Assembly (NCBI GenBank): GCA_016271365.2 | Contig: CM028132.1 | Span: 1,184,001,001-1,184,065,000, forward strand | Length of the DNA stretch: 64,000 bases | Direction of reading: 5' to 3' | Origin: Neoceratodus forsteri | Lineage: Eukaryota > Chordata > Ceratodontiformes > Ceratodontidae | Shown here: positions 11,268 to 21,685 of the stretch, one piece after another | How the letters are laid out: the number at the start of each line of letters is the position of its first letter | How positions within the stretch are numbered: position 1 is the stretch's first letter | Position numbers and translations under genes: made by a program | The notes under the pieces: generated by a model | The model's database searches: none | Told to the model about the DNA's origin: nothing | What the model saw: only the letters and a program-made list of their open reading frames with translations

Positions 11268-12035
11268 ATCTCTACAAAGACTAATCGTTTTAGGATCTCC
11301 AGTCAAAACATAGAACTGGAGATTAGCACCAACAAATTGCTCTCCTATAGGGAATAAAGGGAATAGAATTAAAATTACTTTAAAAACCGAGACAAGAAGG
11401 AAAGAGGCAAATTGCTCTTTAACAGAGAGCTGCAAGACGCTGGCACAGCTCCGCCGTCATATTGCTTCCTCGACCTGAGTCCACCAACCACCCTTCCCCA
11501 AAGACATCCTCCCATCTACCCCTACAGGTTACTGCACCCTCTCTGGCCTATACCCTACTCACAGTTCAGCTTGCTCAGACTGGGGGTGTGCCCTGATGGT
11601 CCCCTTCTGGAGATTCCAGGCACAAAGACTCAATCCGCCCCCCCCCCATCAGTTTTAATTAAGGCTTCCAGCCTTGTTCTCTCTCAGCCTGTCCCTAAGC
11701 ACCCTGGAACCCCCTCTGCTGAGGTGTAGCCTATCTGATGCATATAGAATTTTGTTACTGCATGTTCCTTCCCAGCCTCCTATGTAACCAAATCCCTCAC
11801 CCCTGCACTATTCTTGTAGCCAGCAATTAAAATCCTCTGTTCTCCTCTTCCTTGCTGTGCTGTCTGTAGGTATCAGTAGCACTTCAGAGAGGGCAACCAA
11901 TCTAGGCACCCCCCTACATATCCTCCCCACTGCCCTAAACCTCTCCCACACTACCTCTACCTCCTCCCCAGCTAGGTTGTTTGTCCCTAGATAAATTATT
12001 ACATGAGGTTCCCTCTTACCCCTGGAATGGTTCTG
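11268..12035 (-). pseudogene. CR1 copy 1: ORF1 remnant with SGNH-esterase-like block
   Basis: Minus-strand reading from about 12035 to 11812 gives HVIIYLGTNNL followed by a helical stretch and LLIPTD. GTN(D/N) is the third conserved block of SGNH hydrolases, a domain present in ORF1 of many CR1-clade elements. The remaining ORF1 sequence to 11268 is too decayed to read. The same orientation as the endonuclease at 5891-6802, and the position directly beyond the L2 insertion, support a single split CR1. Confidence 0.6.
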
Positions 12036-12239
12036 CAGTTTTTATTGTTTTGCTTTGTTATTTTGTTTTGTGCAGAGCTTAATATGTTCCCATTTCTGTT
12101 ATATTTTTAGCTTGCATGCAAATGGAGTTATAACTGTAAGTGTGTTTTATTACTGTTCTTGTATTGTCTGCCTTTTTTTTCTTTAAAAAAATGGCATTTT
12201 GTATGTGAATTATTGATTCATTTATTTGGTTTTTAATAA
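12036..12239. other. AT-rich interval, nothing recognised
   Basis: T-rich low-complexity sequence between the CR1 ORF1 remnant and the 3' end of the next LINE. No gene or repeat family seen. Confidence 0.4.
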
Positions 12240-12798
12240 TGTGCCTATTTTCAGTCAAGACCCGGGAGAGTACCGCTACAAGCACAATAGAGTACAAATA
12301 CAGTAAAGAAATAATGGCATTACAGATATTACAGCTTCCCAATACAGCACATGAGCAGAAGCTTTACAACACAATACATGATCTAGGTAACAAGGAGACC
12401 AGTACATTGCAACAAAAAAACAGGAGCATAAGGTAAATTAACAATATGGTGCATCAGATAAACAAATTCAGCAAACACTTTTAACACAAATAATGTAAAT
12501 TGCACAAAGGACAGCGATGGACCTCCCAAAAGTGGAAAGGAGGGTAGACCAAATGATAGCAGGGGTCAGGAAACATTTGAAAGTGTAATAGATGCCGGCA
12601 TTAGGTATATTACTCAGGGTGGCAAGAAACATTTACGAGCCGTAGACCACTAGATGGTGGTAGAGCTCTGCTTTGAAATAGGCATGGGAGGGAGTTCCAG
12701 TAATTGGGTGCAAATTGGGAGAAGGCCTGAAACTCCATGTTGATAATACACCTGGAAGCAGTTAAAAATGACAGATCACCCGACTGCAGGGTTAAGCC

Positions 12799-13086
12799 CA
12801 TACCTCTCAACTGTCACACATTATGAGGTACGTCACTCATTTTACCTCTCAGAAACCCTTTGTCCATCATGGGGAAGGTGATATTCCACATTCCCCAATG
12901 AGACTTTAAAGCAGAAATTCATAATAATCTATTATGCTCAGTTATACAAAAACATTATGAACATTAGTGCACTGATAGCTATAGTGTTCTGAGCTTCCAG
13001 TGCCATGTTAGACGATATGTCACACATTTTGCTCATTTGTCACACATCGTGTCACACATTTTGGTGAAGAAAGGTTGAGAGGTATG
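12799..13086. mobile_element. 288-bp TIR element with 8-bp TSD GTTAAGCC
   Basis: The element begins CATACCTCTCAAC and ends with the inverse GTTGAGAGGTATG. It is flanked by GTTAAGCC on both sides (12791-12798 and 13087-13094). Inside the right end are repeated TGTCACACATTTT motifs. It codes for nothing. The ends and subterminal repeats match those of the 2.2-kb element at 42651-44845, so this is probably a deletion derivative of that family. An 8-bp duplication fits hAT or P superfamilies. Confidence 0.88.
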
Positions 13087-13479
13087 GTTAAGCCAAGTCA
13101 GGGTGTTTCAGCAGAGCAGCTAGGAAGAGAGGTACCCCAATTCTCAGAATGTTGTCTGTTAAGGGCACCCAAAGCTAGAGAACAAAATGCCTCAGGAACT
13201 AATCAGTTTAACGTAGAGTAGGGATGGCAGTGGTGGATAAGTCTGTTTGAGGCCAAGGTAAAGTAACATATGCTATTGTAGGATAACATCCCATTTGTGG
13301 AGACTTGCTTTAGAGTTGTGGGAGGAGGTGACAGAGTCATAGATAAGGCTGGGAGGAAGACTGCCCTGTGCAGTGGCAATTCGGGTGGAGGGTTTAAGGC
13401 TCTATAACCAAACCAAACTTAATATTCATTAATTTATGGGTATTAAGAGATGTGTAATGTAAAATCTAGAGAAGGATCA

Positions 13480-14233
13480 AGGGTTATACCAAGGTACTTG
13501 AAAGAGTTAGCTTTCTCAGGCAAGGTGCCATCTATAGTGGAGATTGCCAGGAAGCCAGTACACTTTTACAATCTAGAGGTACAGCCAAATAGCATAGAAT
13601 GAGATTTAGTAGCATTGAGTAGCAATTTATTTTGGGAGAACCAGGCCTGGACCTTAGGGAAATCAGAATTAAGGTTGGAGTTAATGTCAGCCAAATTTTT
13701 TTAGCTTGTATGGCGTATCGGGTTGTTCACGTAAAGCAGAGAGGAGCAGGATTTAGGGCTAAGGGAGATATAATTTACAAAGATAGTGAAGAGAAGGAGA
13801 CCCAAGATAGATCCTTGAGGGACACTAGTGTTTATAGAGTGAGGTCAGAAACAACTGTGTTGAATTTGACAAACAGTTTTCTATTCTTGAGTTAGCTATC
13901 AAACCAGGAAGCCACCTCTGGGGAAATGCCCAGAGACTGCAGTTTTGTCTTAAGTAAAAAAAATGGTCCACTAAATCAAAGGCATTGAGTCAATAAACAC
14001 TACCCCATGGCAACCTTTGTATATTTTGTGAATTTAAGCAGAGCTGTGGTGGTACTGCGGCCTTCTCTAAAGCCGTGGGGGAAATCAGAGAATAGGTTAT
14101 GATCATGGAGATAATTAATTGTCTGAACATGTTTCTCCAGGATTTTTCTTCGAACAGAGAGAATAGTAATTGGTTGATAATTTGTAATAGGTATTAACCT
14201 GGGAGCTAAGTAAGAGGAGGCCATCCTGAGCAA
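13480..14233 (-). pseudogene. Old LINE: reverse transcriptase remnant
   Basis: The minus-strand frame 14233-14000 carries NYQPITILSVRRKILEKHV and HGFREGRSTTTALL, the RT fingers blocks. Further on (13895 to 13480) are VPQGSILG, a degraded catalytic box reading YVNN instead of Y-A-D-D, and the thumb blocks NKLLLNATKSHSMLFG and SFKYLGITLD. RT would have copied element RNA. The lost catalytic aspartates and multiple stops make it dead. Confidence 0.75.
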
Positions 14234-14248
14234 CCTAGGCTCAATGCC

Positions 14249-14743
14249 TTTTTTTCCAATATAACTGTTTATTAATTTCTATGAATAAATGTGCAGATTA
14301 CATATTTGAAAAATATAACAACAAGAAAAAGAGATTCTATCATGTTAAGAAATTGAGACCTCATAAAAATACATCATGGCAGACAAAAATCTTGACAAAA
14401 CCATCACAAGCAACTGACAATTAAATTCACTGAATACAGGACAGAAAAGGATTCCATATTTGAGTGAACAAATCTATTTGATCAGAAATTAAATAGCTGA
14501 TTCACTCATTGTTAGCAGTGCATCCCAGCCAATCAAGCCATTCTCTTATTGTAGGAGGTTTTAAACTTTTCCAGTTTTTAAGGATAAGTCTCTTAAAGGT
14601 TAGAGCTACAGATAATAACCAGCGTTGAGGGGTCTTTTGAATGTTCTGTAGCAAAGAGGAATCCCCAGAATGAAAATTCTAGGACAGAAAAGAATGTTTT
14701 GTCCAACAATTTGTTGGCATATATCATGAATTTGCTTCCAGGA
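14249..14743 (-). mobile_element. 5'-truncated L1 3' end with 15-bp target-site duplication
   Basis: The insert starts on the plus strand with a T run (the poly-A tail of a minus-strand L1) and is flanked by CCTAGGCTCAATGCC (14234-14248) and CCTAGGCTCAAGGCC (14744-14758), one mismatch. Within it the minus strand encodes the L1 ORF2 C-terminus, with the REWLDWLG-like block in broken frame. It sits inside the linker of the older LINE. The structure is textbook target-primed reverse transcription. Confidence 0.88.
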
Positions 14744-14758
14744 CCTAGGCTCAAGGCC

Positions 14759-16110
14759 ATCAGAGCCAACACTACTGCAGACACAGAGTCCAGTAGTTGA
14801 CGCACCTCAAGTTTGTGACAGCACGTAGGTGATGTTTGTGGGGGGGCGGGTAAGAAAGGGAAGGATGAGGAAAGGAGCATCCATAGAGGTGAGTGTAGTG
14901 GGAGTCAGGGGTGGGGCAGGTGAATTTGGACAAGTCTGAGAAATGATGGCTGAAGGCATTGGCAGTAGTGACAGGGTTATTACAATTAATGCCATCAAGC
15001 ACAGTATCATTCATGAAGTGGGTGTGCCCACCCCCCATAAAACCTTTAATGTTGTTCCAGAATTTTCAAGAATCCCTAGCAGCATTAAGTAAAAAACCCT
15101 TACAGTAGGTGTGCTTTGCGAGACGTATGGCCTTTTTGCAGGTGTTTGTCCTAGTCCTGTAAGCAACCCAGTCAGATGGGAGACTAGAGGATTTAAACCT
15201 GGCCCGGCTCTTGTCCCTATCCCTTAGTATGGCAAGGAAGCCCTTGTGCAGTCAACTGGTGAGTGAAATGCTGATCCTGCACTTCACCAAAGGGGTACGC
15301 AGGTCCTGGAAGGCACTAATGCAGGAGATGAAATTATTTAGGGCCTCAGTAACATCATTGGTATTGTATGGTGGTGACCAGTCAGTCACTGACAGGTCAA
15401 GCAAAGAAAGCGGCTGAGTCAAGCTTCGAGAAATCCCAGAGGGAGATTTCTTCAGGAGTGCAGGAGGATGATTGAGCCCTCCAGATGCAGTAAACAGGGA
15501 TGTGGTCACTAATAGCATCTGCAAGGATGCCCGCCCCAGTGATCCTATCCTTTCTGCTAGTCAGGATCCTGTGGCAAGAGAAAGTCTGGTCAGATATGAG
15601 ATGAGTTGTGTTGGGTGGTATTTTTTGACTACTGACTGAAGAGATTTAGATGATTTACCACACTAGTCAAGACTGAAGTCACCAAATAAGATACAGTAAT
15701 TTCATTATTACTAATGAAGGAGGCAGTATATGTAAGGAGTTCAATTAGGCCGGCCACGCCAGTTCTGGGAGGGTTATAGGCACGTATCACATGAGGCTTC
15801 TTTGTTCCCTTCAGGAGTAGAACAGAGTTCAATGCCTCACATGCGAACAATTCAGGGATATATACTGCTGAGAAATTTAGGTGTTTCCTGTAAAAGATTA
15901 CTATACCACCACCTCTTTTAGAGGACGGTGGTCAAATCTCAGTAGGCTACAATTTGGTAATGAGCAAGCAGAGTCTGGTACAGAAGGCTTGAGTCCGGAT
16001 TCCAAAGTATCTAGTATCTCAGGTTTGTACTGGGACACCCAATTCTCTAACATAGGATGATTATCTAATAGACTTCAGACATTTAGGTGGGCAATTTTTA
16101 GCCCCTTAGA
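14759..16110 (-). pseudogene. Old LINE: endonuclease and linker remnant
   Basis: Minus-strand reading from 16110 gives KIAHLNV, LENWVSQYKPEILDTLES (the opening N and E blocks) and, at 15850-15629, VIRAYNPPRTG, the equivalent of the Y-R-P-P block. The frame 15524-15252 and the linker frame 15038-14772 (PVTTANAFSHHFSDLSK) follow. The metal-binding D of the G-D-F-N block is not preserved cleanly. Stops are frequent. This is an ancient copy. Confidence 0.6.
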
Positions 16111-16431
16111 TATAGCCCAGTGAGGGTCAGAGCTACTAAGAGAGGCTGAGGTATCAGGGTTTAACTGCACTCAGTGTAACTCAGCATCACCTGATAAGTT
16201 CAAGGTAATAAAGATATGATACCTTATGCTACAATTGTCAGCAGTAATGGGGCAGCCATACTGGGTGTAGAAGTGGTACTTATTCACAAATCTCAGTATT
16301 AAAGAGCTAGTGTACTTCCTAAAACTAATATTAGATTTTAAAAGCAGCCAACCATTACTTTTTATATCTGAGGTACTTTTTATTTTCCCTTTGTTTGATT
16401 AGAAGATTGTTTAACTGATGTTAGTAGGCGT

Positions 16432-16875
16432 GATGTGTGGAACAGCTGTTAGCCTGGCAGCTGACATATCTTGCTGTACTGCTCCACACTACATCATCAG
16501 GATTGTGACATCACTGCTACTTAAGAACAGCAAGTGGGTGACTGCTAGGTCATTCACCTGTGATGTCACGGTCTGTGATCATAATGCTGATGATGTAGGG
16601 CACGGGGACAGTATGTCGCACGGCAGAATACTGTGCGGCACAATCGTGCTGCGCGATTCCCGGATATCTTTTTTCCTGTGGGGGGCTCCACCCTAGACCC
16701 CCCCACTAAAGATTCTAACTCCGGGGGGGTCCAACTCGGAGACCGCACAGGTCTGGGATTCGCTATAATGCCATACGCTGTTAAGCGTATGACATTATGA
16801 CCCAGTATGATGATGTAGTGTGGGGTAGTGGAGTTGGATATGTCAGCTGCCAGGCTAAGGGCTGTTCCACACATC
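16432..16875. mobile_element. 444-bp palindromic MITE with ~70-bp terminal inverted repeats
   Basis: The left arm (16432-about 16501) starts GATGTGTGGAACAGC and includes GCCTGGCAGCTGACATAT. The right arm (about 16803-16875) is its reverse complement with a few mismatches and ends CCACACATC. The centre is GC-rich with CpGs and carries a small perfect-looking hairpin at 16765-16798 (arms of 15 nt, loop GTTA). I see no convincing target-site duplication, so superfamily is not assigned. No coding capacity. Confidence 0.75.
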
Positions 16876-16948
16876 CAGCACAATGTTATCACATAGAAAA
16901 CTTTCTGATGAGCAAAAGGAAAAAGAAAAACACTTCACAAATAAAAAG

Positions 16949-17212
16949 TTACAACTGACTACTACTTAAAATTTGTATTATTTTCTTGTCTGCCTTTTTT
17001 GGCTCCACTAGCTCTTTAAGTATACATATCTTAATTTCAGGAGTGTGATCGGGGTTAGAATGAGACACCCAAACTGTAGAGTATGTAAAATCATGGAGCT
17101 CTGACGAAGCAGTAGCCTTATTCAGTTGGGAGGGCAAAGGTATACTGTCTGTCAGTTGGATTAGGAATAGCAGAACAGTGCTGCACAGGACTACAGGTGA
17201 GAAGGATGCCAT
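16949..17212 (-). other. Open frame of 87 codons, unrecognised, probably LINE leader
   Basis: The frame begins with a hydrophobic stretch that resembles a signal peptide (SPVVLCSTVLLFLIQL) and ends with a lysine-rich tail. I do not recognise it. It lies upstream of the old LINE at 12240-16110 in the same orientation, so it may be part of that element's 5' region. There is no promoter, neighbour or splice evidence for a host gene. Confidence 0.25.
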
Positions 17213-17889
17213 TTTGGGAGGTGGAAATTAGTTGCAGGAAAGTGACTACTTAGGGGCAACCAAAGCGACGACACAATTGCAGTGGATAGAGATGGCAGTC
17301 ACTGAACTGAGTTGGGAACAAGCAGCCTTGGTGGAGCCCAGCGAGGGAAGGCACTGAAAATACACCTAAAGTAAGAGTGCAGGTATGTTACAAACAGTAC
17401 TCACAGTACTAACTATCTAGGTGGTACAGTTTAGTTGTGGTACACAGTATTATGCATATGTGTATTATACCGCCGTGGTAGGGTTGTGTTAATGTTTTAT
17501 TAAAAATGGCTATTTCAGAGGCTTATATCTCTGGCATTTTAGACTACAATATTTGGTATGCACCGTCTCAGTCCTAGGGTCTCTTAACCCTACAAATTTC
17601 ATGAAGATCTGTTTTGCACTTTTGGAGTTATTAAGGGCCAAAATTATTGTATTTGTGCCAGATTCGCTACCTAAACTTTTGCCCTAAGATAGCTAACAAA
17701 TGACTAAGAGCTGAGGTACAAAATTTACAGGTTTTGTAGGTATCATATGGGAATAGGTCCTTTTGGTGGTGGTGTTAAATAAAAATTCATTAGTTTTTAA
17801 ATTAATTGGTTGTGGCTACGCATTAAAAGAAATAAAGAAAACTAGTTATAACTACATATCAACTTTTATCATGTTAAAGTTCCAAACGA
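17213..17889. other. Intergenic/intronic sequence, nothing recognised
   Basis: AT-rich single-copy-looking sequence between the 16.4-17.2 kb repeats and DIRS copy B. No gene, TIR or tandem repeat that I can support. Confidence 0.4.
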
Positions 17890-18345
17890 ACAAAAAAGTA
17901 CAATTATATAAGAACTGACTGTAACAGTAGATCTTCGAGAGGACCTCTTGCATCAGGCCACACCTATAGCACTGCAGCCCCCAGGCACTAGGACCACATG
18001 GAAAATTTCTAGCTAGCAGTCTACAAGGGGGCCGCTCATGGTGATGCCACATGCTGATGCCATCCCTCCCATATAACCATGGGCGGCCCCTTGCCCTCCT
18101 CAGTTCTCCCGCTGCAGACCATATACAGAGGATCTCCTGCTGGGGAACTGGGGGAGTCATAAAATCCTGCCATAAACAGGTGAAACAGGATGAGAACCAT
18201 CCTGGAGAGATAGAGACAAGAGACACAGAAGCCAAAAGGCCAAGGGGGACAGGGGGTGGGATGGCATGGCCTGATGCAGGAGATCCTCTTGAAGATCTGC
18301 TATTATGGTAAGTTCTTACGCAACTGTACTATCTTCATCAAGGGT
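17890..18345 (-). repeat. DIRS copy B right terminal repeat and complementary region
   Basis: Two inverted segments bracket it: GTAACAGTAGATCTTCGAGA at 17922-17941 and its partner CTTGAAGATCTGCTATTATG at 18289-18308. A TATA-like CATATAA next to GGGCGG-type sequence (about 18069-18086) resembles the promoter in the left ITR of copy C. Such right ends carry an inverted copy of the left promoter region and seal the circle junction. Confidence 0.7.
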
Positions 18346-18402
18346 ATCTCTTGCATCAGGCCACACCTATAGAACGATTCCCAAGCAGTTCTGACAAAGC
18401 AA

Positions 18403-19440
18403 CTAGTTTGGGTGACTGGAGGCTACAGGCTTATGAGAGGAGACCTTGAAGCACAGCCAGGCCGAAGCCTGCTCTTCTGTGAGAGGCAATGTCCAGACAG
18501 TAGTGTTTAGTGAAATTGTGGACTGAACTCCAGGTTGCAGCAGCACAGATCTCAGCAGCTGAAACACTCCTGAAACAAGCAACCGAAGTGGCCATGCCTC
18601 TAGTTGAATGGCCGTGAATAACATTAGGAAGTTCCTTACTGTACTTCCTGTAACAAAATGTAATACAGTTAGCCAGCCATTTGGACAGGCACCGTTTAGA
18701 AATTGGAATGCCCTCTTTCCTAGGGGCGAAGGACACAAACAGCTGCAAGTACTTCCTATAGTCCTTCGTATGGTGGGTATAGTAATGCAGAATTCTATGC
18801 ACATCTAAAGTATGGAGCAATGCTTCCCTAGATTGTCATGCTTCAGATAATAAACAGGCAGGTGGATAGTTTGATTTAAGGTAAACTCAGACACCACCTT
18901 AGGAAGAAGTTCAGGATTCGTACACATCAGAGCCTAAAGTTTGGAAATCCTTCAAACAGAAGTAATAGCAACTAAAAATAATGCTTTTCACGATAGAAAG
19001 CATAGCTCGTAACTTGTGGCCAACTCAAAAGGAGAAAAGTAAGCTTCTCCAACACAAAATTCAACTACCAAGATGGGACTGGATTGCAGATAGGAGGCTT
19101 CAAATGAAAACTGCTTCTCAAAAAGGTACCGGACACCTCTAGTTCTGCCACCATACACCCATCAACAGGCACATGGAAGGCTGAAATGGCCAACAGGTGC
19201 TTCTTAATAGAAGAGTACTGTAAGCCAGAATCAGAGAGGATCAGCAATTACTCCAGAATCTGATTCACTGGACAAGTGAAAGAGTCCAAATGATGTGAAG
19301 CCATCCACAGGGCAAATTGCTTCTGCTTCATGGAATAAGTGGCCCTGGTGGAGAGCTTCCTAGCAGCCACCAGGACATCAGCTACCCTCGAAGACACCCC
19401 AGACCTCGCTATGGCTATGTCCTCAGGAGCCAGGCATGAA
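18403..19440 (-). pseudogene. DIRS copy B: tyrosine recombinase
   Basis: The N-terminal part (frame 19766-19248) carries VADVLVAARKLSTRATYSMK; the next frame 19247-19065 has SDSGLQYSSIKKHLLAISAF. A stop precedes RISKL near 18950, where active enzymes have R-I-S-E-L with the catalytic Arg. The C-terminal frame 18820-18431 has IHGHSTRGMATS (box with catalytic His and Arg), AAATWSSVH and TKHY with the nucleophilic Tyr. Three of the key residues survive, but the frame breaks make the copy inactive. It would integrate circular DIRS cDNA without target duplication. Confidence 0.85.
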
Positions 19441-19499
19441 GGTGGAATGACTTGAGGTTTATATGGACCAGGGTGCCCTGCTCCTGGGAGAGCAAGCCT

Positions 19500-20615
19500 T
19501 AGCACAGGGGCAAGGGTACTGGAGGTTCCACCGCCAGCTGCTGCAATAAGAGGAGCCAGATCTGACAAGGCCAGAAGGCAGCAACAAGAATTAGAGTTGC
19601 CCCTTCCATCTGAAGCTTGATCAGAACCCTCTGGATTAGAGGGATGGGAGTAAACCTGTAAAGAAACCTCCCTTCCCAAGAGAGGGACAATGCGTGTTGC
19701 TAAAAACTCCAGACCCTGGAGGAAGCGAGCAGAAACGTGGCAGTTTTGCGTTGAGTGGGGATGCAAAAAGGTCCAACTCTGGATGGCCCCATTTGTCGAA
19801 CTGGTCTTCTACAGCCGACATCAGCATCACCCATTCGTGTATTCTGGACTGTGACCAGCTTAGCCTGTCTGCCAAGACATTTTGGACACCGAAAACATGG
19901 ACGGCCAACAGTTCTAGACTGTTCTAGAGCCCTGTACCAAACCATCATCGCTTCCTGACACAGAGGGTATGAATGGACTCTCCCTTGCTTGTTCATGTAG
20001 TGGACTACACTGATATTGTCCATCTGCACCAGCAGATGGCCCAGGGTTAGATAGGTCTGGAAGGCTTGTAAAGCATACAGAATGACCTTCATCTCTAGGA
20101 TGTTGATGTGGAGGGCACACTGGTCCACATTCTTTGAGTTTGATGAGGCCCCAGGTGAGCCCCCCAGCCCAACACCGAAGCATCTGTGGGTGAAAATCTG
20201 CTGAGGGGAAGGAAGGAGGAAGGGAACCCCTTTCAACAGGTTGCTGGGTTCCATCCACCATAGCAGCACTTTTTTGACTGGAGAGGAAACTAGAACCTGC
20301 TGCTCAAGGTCATCGGTGTGCTGATCCCACTAGAACCTTTATGTCCACTGAAGGACCCGCATGTGCAGTCTGGCTAGAGGTACCATGACAATGGCTGCAG
20401 CCATGAGACCCAAGAGCTCCAGGAACATTCTAGCCGTGACATATCTGCTGTTGTAGAGCAGCTGGGCCTGAGCCACCAGGCATGTCCACTCTGTCCTGGG
20501 ACAAAAAGGCATAGCCCCGAGCTGTGTCAAATACTGCCCCTATGTATTGTAGATGCTGACAAGGGGTCAAGATGGACTTGGGCACATTGACCGTGATCCC
20601 CAGGGCCTGGAACAA
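19500..20615 (-). pseudogene. DIRS copy B: RT tail, RNase H and downstream region
   Basis: RT thumb/tail: ITVNVPKSILTPCQHLQYIG and LELLGLMAAAIVMVPLARLH (20615-20339). RNase H region: frame 20269-19700 with LHINILEMKVILYALQAF, QMDNISVVHYMNKQG (the third acidic position) and SYPLCQEAM. Then WGHPELDLFA and the basic segment up to 19500. The first aspartate box (T-T-D-A-S in copy C) reads THRCF here and is lost. Frames alternate between 20269-19700 and 19908-19636. Confidence 0.8.
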
Positions 20616-21110
20616 TTGCCTGGTATGCGTCAGGGTCTGGAGCAGCTACTTTCTGGACTGTACTTTGAGTAACCAGTCATCCAGGTAAGGGAAGATGTAG
20701 AGCCCCTCCCTCCCTCCTGAGGGCTGCTGCTACCACTACCAAGCATTTGTGTCTGATTGTCAAGGGAGCATATCCAGTTTGCCTTGTGCAGCAGTGGCTA
20801 CAGGCCATGAAGCATCACTATTCAGAATTTCTTGTGCTGGATGTAGAAATTCAGGTTCCTGAGATCTAGGATGGGCCATAAATCACCTGTAGATTTGGGG
20901 ACTAGAAAGAAGTGGGACTAGAACCCCCTGTTCCTCCAATCTGCAGGGACAGGCTATATGGCCCTTTTCTACAGCAATGTGTGGATTTCCCCCAGCAGCA
21001 CTGGGATGTGTTCTGGGGGGGTAGCTTGAATGAACCGCAGGTCTGTCTGGGGGCCACTCCACAAGTTGTAGAGTGTGGCCTTGCTCTATAAGCTGCAAGA
21101 GCCAAGTATC
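20616..21110 (-). pseudogene. DIRS copy B: reverse transcriptase palm, internally deleted
   Basis: The catalytic box reads YLDDWLL (about 20666-20690, minus). Upstream is KCLVVVAAALR, but the fingers/palm blocks present in copy C (VPKKSG, RPILDL, LDMQDAYLHI) are shortened or unreadable, so part of the domain was deleted or is heavily decayed. Confidence 0.65.
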
Positions 21111-21129
21111 TGTAGTGATGTCCCTCCAC

Positions 21130-21685
21130 CTTTCTAGGTGGGAGGGAGGGAGACATGGCCCCTACCACTGCCTCCTGTAGATTTGCTGGAGGATGGGGTC
21201 TGGCAAGGAGTCAAGCTGTGGTGGCACCTGCAGCCGGGGCTACACCACCTCCTCTGGGGTCCTTCCCAGTGGTGGAGGTGGGTGGAGGTGGGGCTGCTGC
21301 TGCCAGTGCTTGCCGTGAGGCTTGGTGCCTGGCTTGGGCTTAAGGGAGGCATGACAAAAGGGCACCTTCTGGCCACTTCTTTGCTGGGAGTGGTACAAAG
21401 AGTGGACAGACCGCAGAGTCCTGCAGGTCAGAAAGAATGTCCTACACATCCGCCCCAAAGAGTTTATAGCCTCTGAAGGGGCATTCAGGATGGACTGTTG
21501 TATGTCAGTAGCAAACCCAGACACCCTGAGCCAAGAATGTCTTCTCAGGCAGATGCCAGCTGCAGCAGCTCTAGTAGAGGCATCAGCTACATCATAGGCA
21601 GACCTCAACAGATGTTTGCCCACATCTGTCCCAGACTGTAGGGTTTTAAGCAATTGCTGCCTCTGGGGACCTTCTGGAAGGGCCT
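21130..21685 (-). pseudogene. DIRS copy B: gag C-terminal half
   Basis: Frame 21653-21240 contains LLRSAYDVADASTRAAAAGI and RRHSWLRVSGFATDIQQSIL, the conserved C-terminal block of DIRS gag-like proteins, then a basic tail with proline-rich sequence before the RT region. It is cut at about 21685 where Gmr1 sequence begins. Copy C lacks a clear counterpart of this block, so copy B shows what copy C has lost. Confidence 0.65.

Larger units (their letters stand above)
12240..16110 (-). mobile_element. Old non-LTR LINE (L2/CR1-like superfamily, clade unresolved)
   Basis: Read right to left: endonuclease (16110-15240), linker (15240-14772), RT (14233-13480) and a 3' UTR ending in AT-rich sequence near 12240. 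The RT and endonuclease blocks are recognisable but crossed by many stops. Two later insertions interrupt it, a TIR element at 12799-13086 and an L1 fragment at 14249-14743. Outer limits are approximate. Confidence 0.65.

Noticed and set aside
16949..17212. Small secreted protein gene (signal-peptide-like start)
   Set aside because: No splice, promoter or poly-A context and it lies upstream of a LINE in the same orientation; probably leader sequence.
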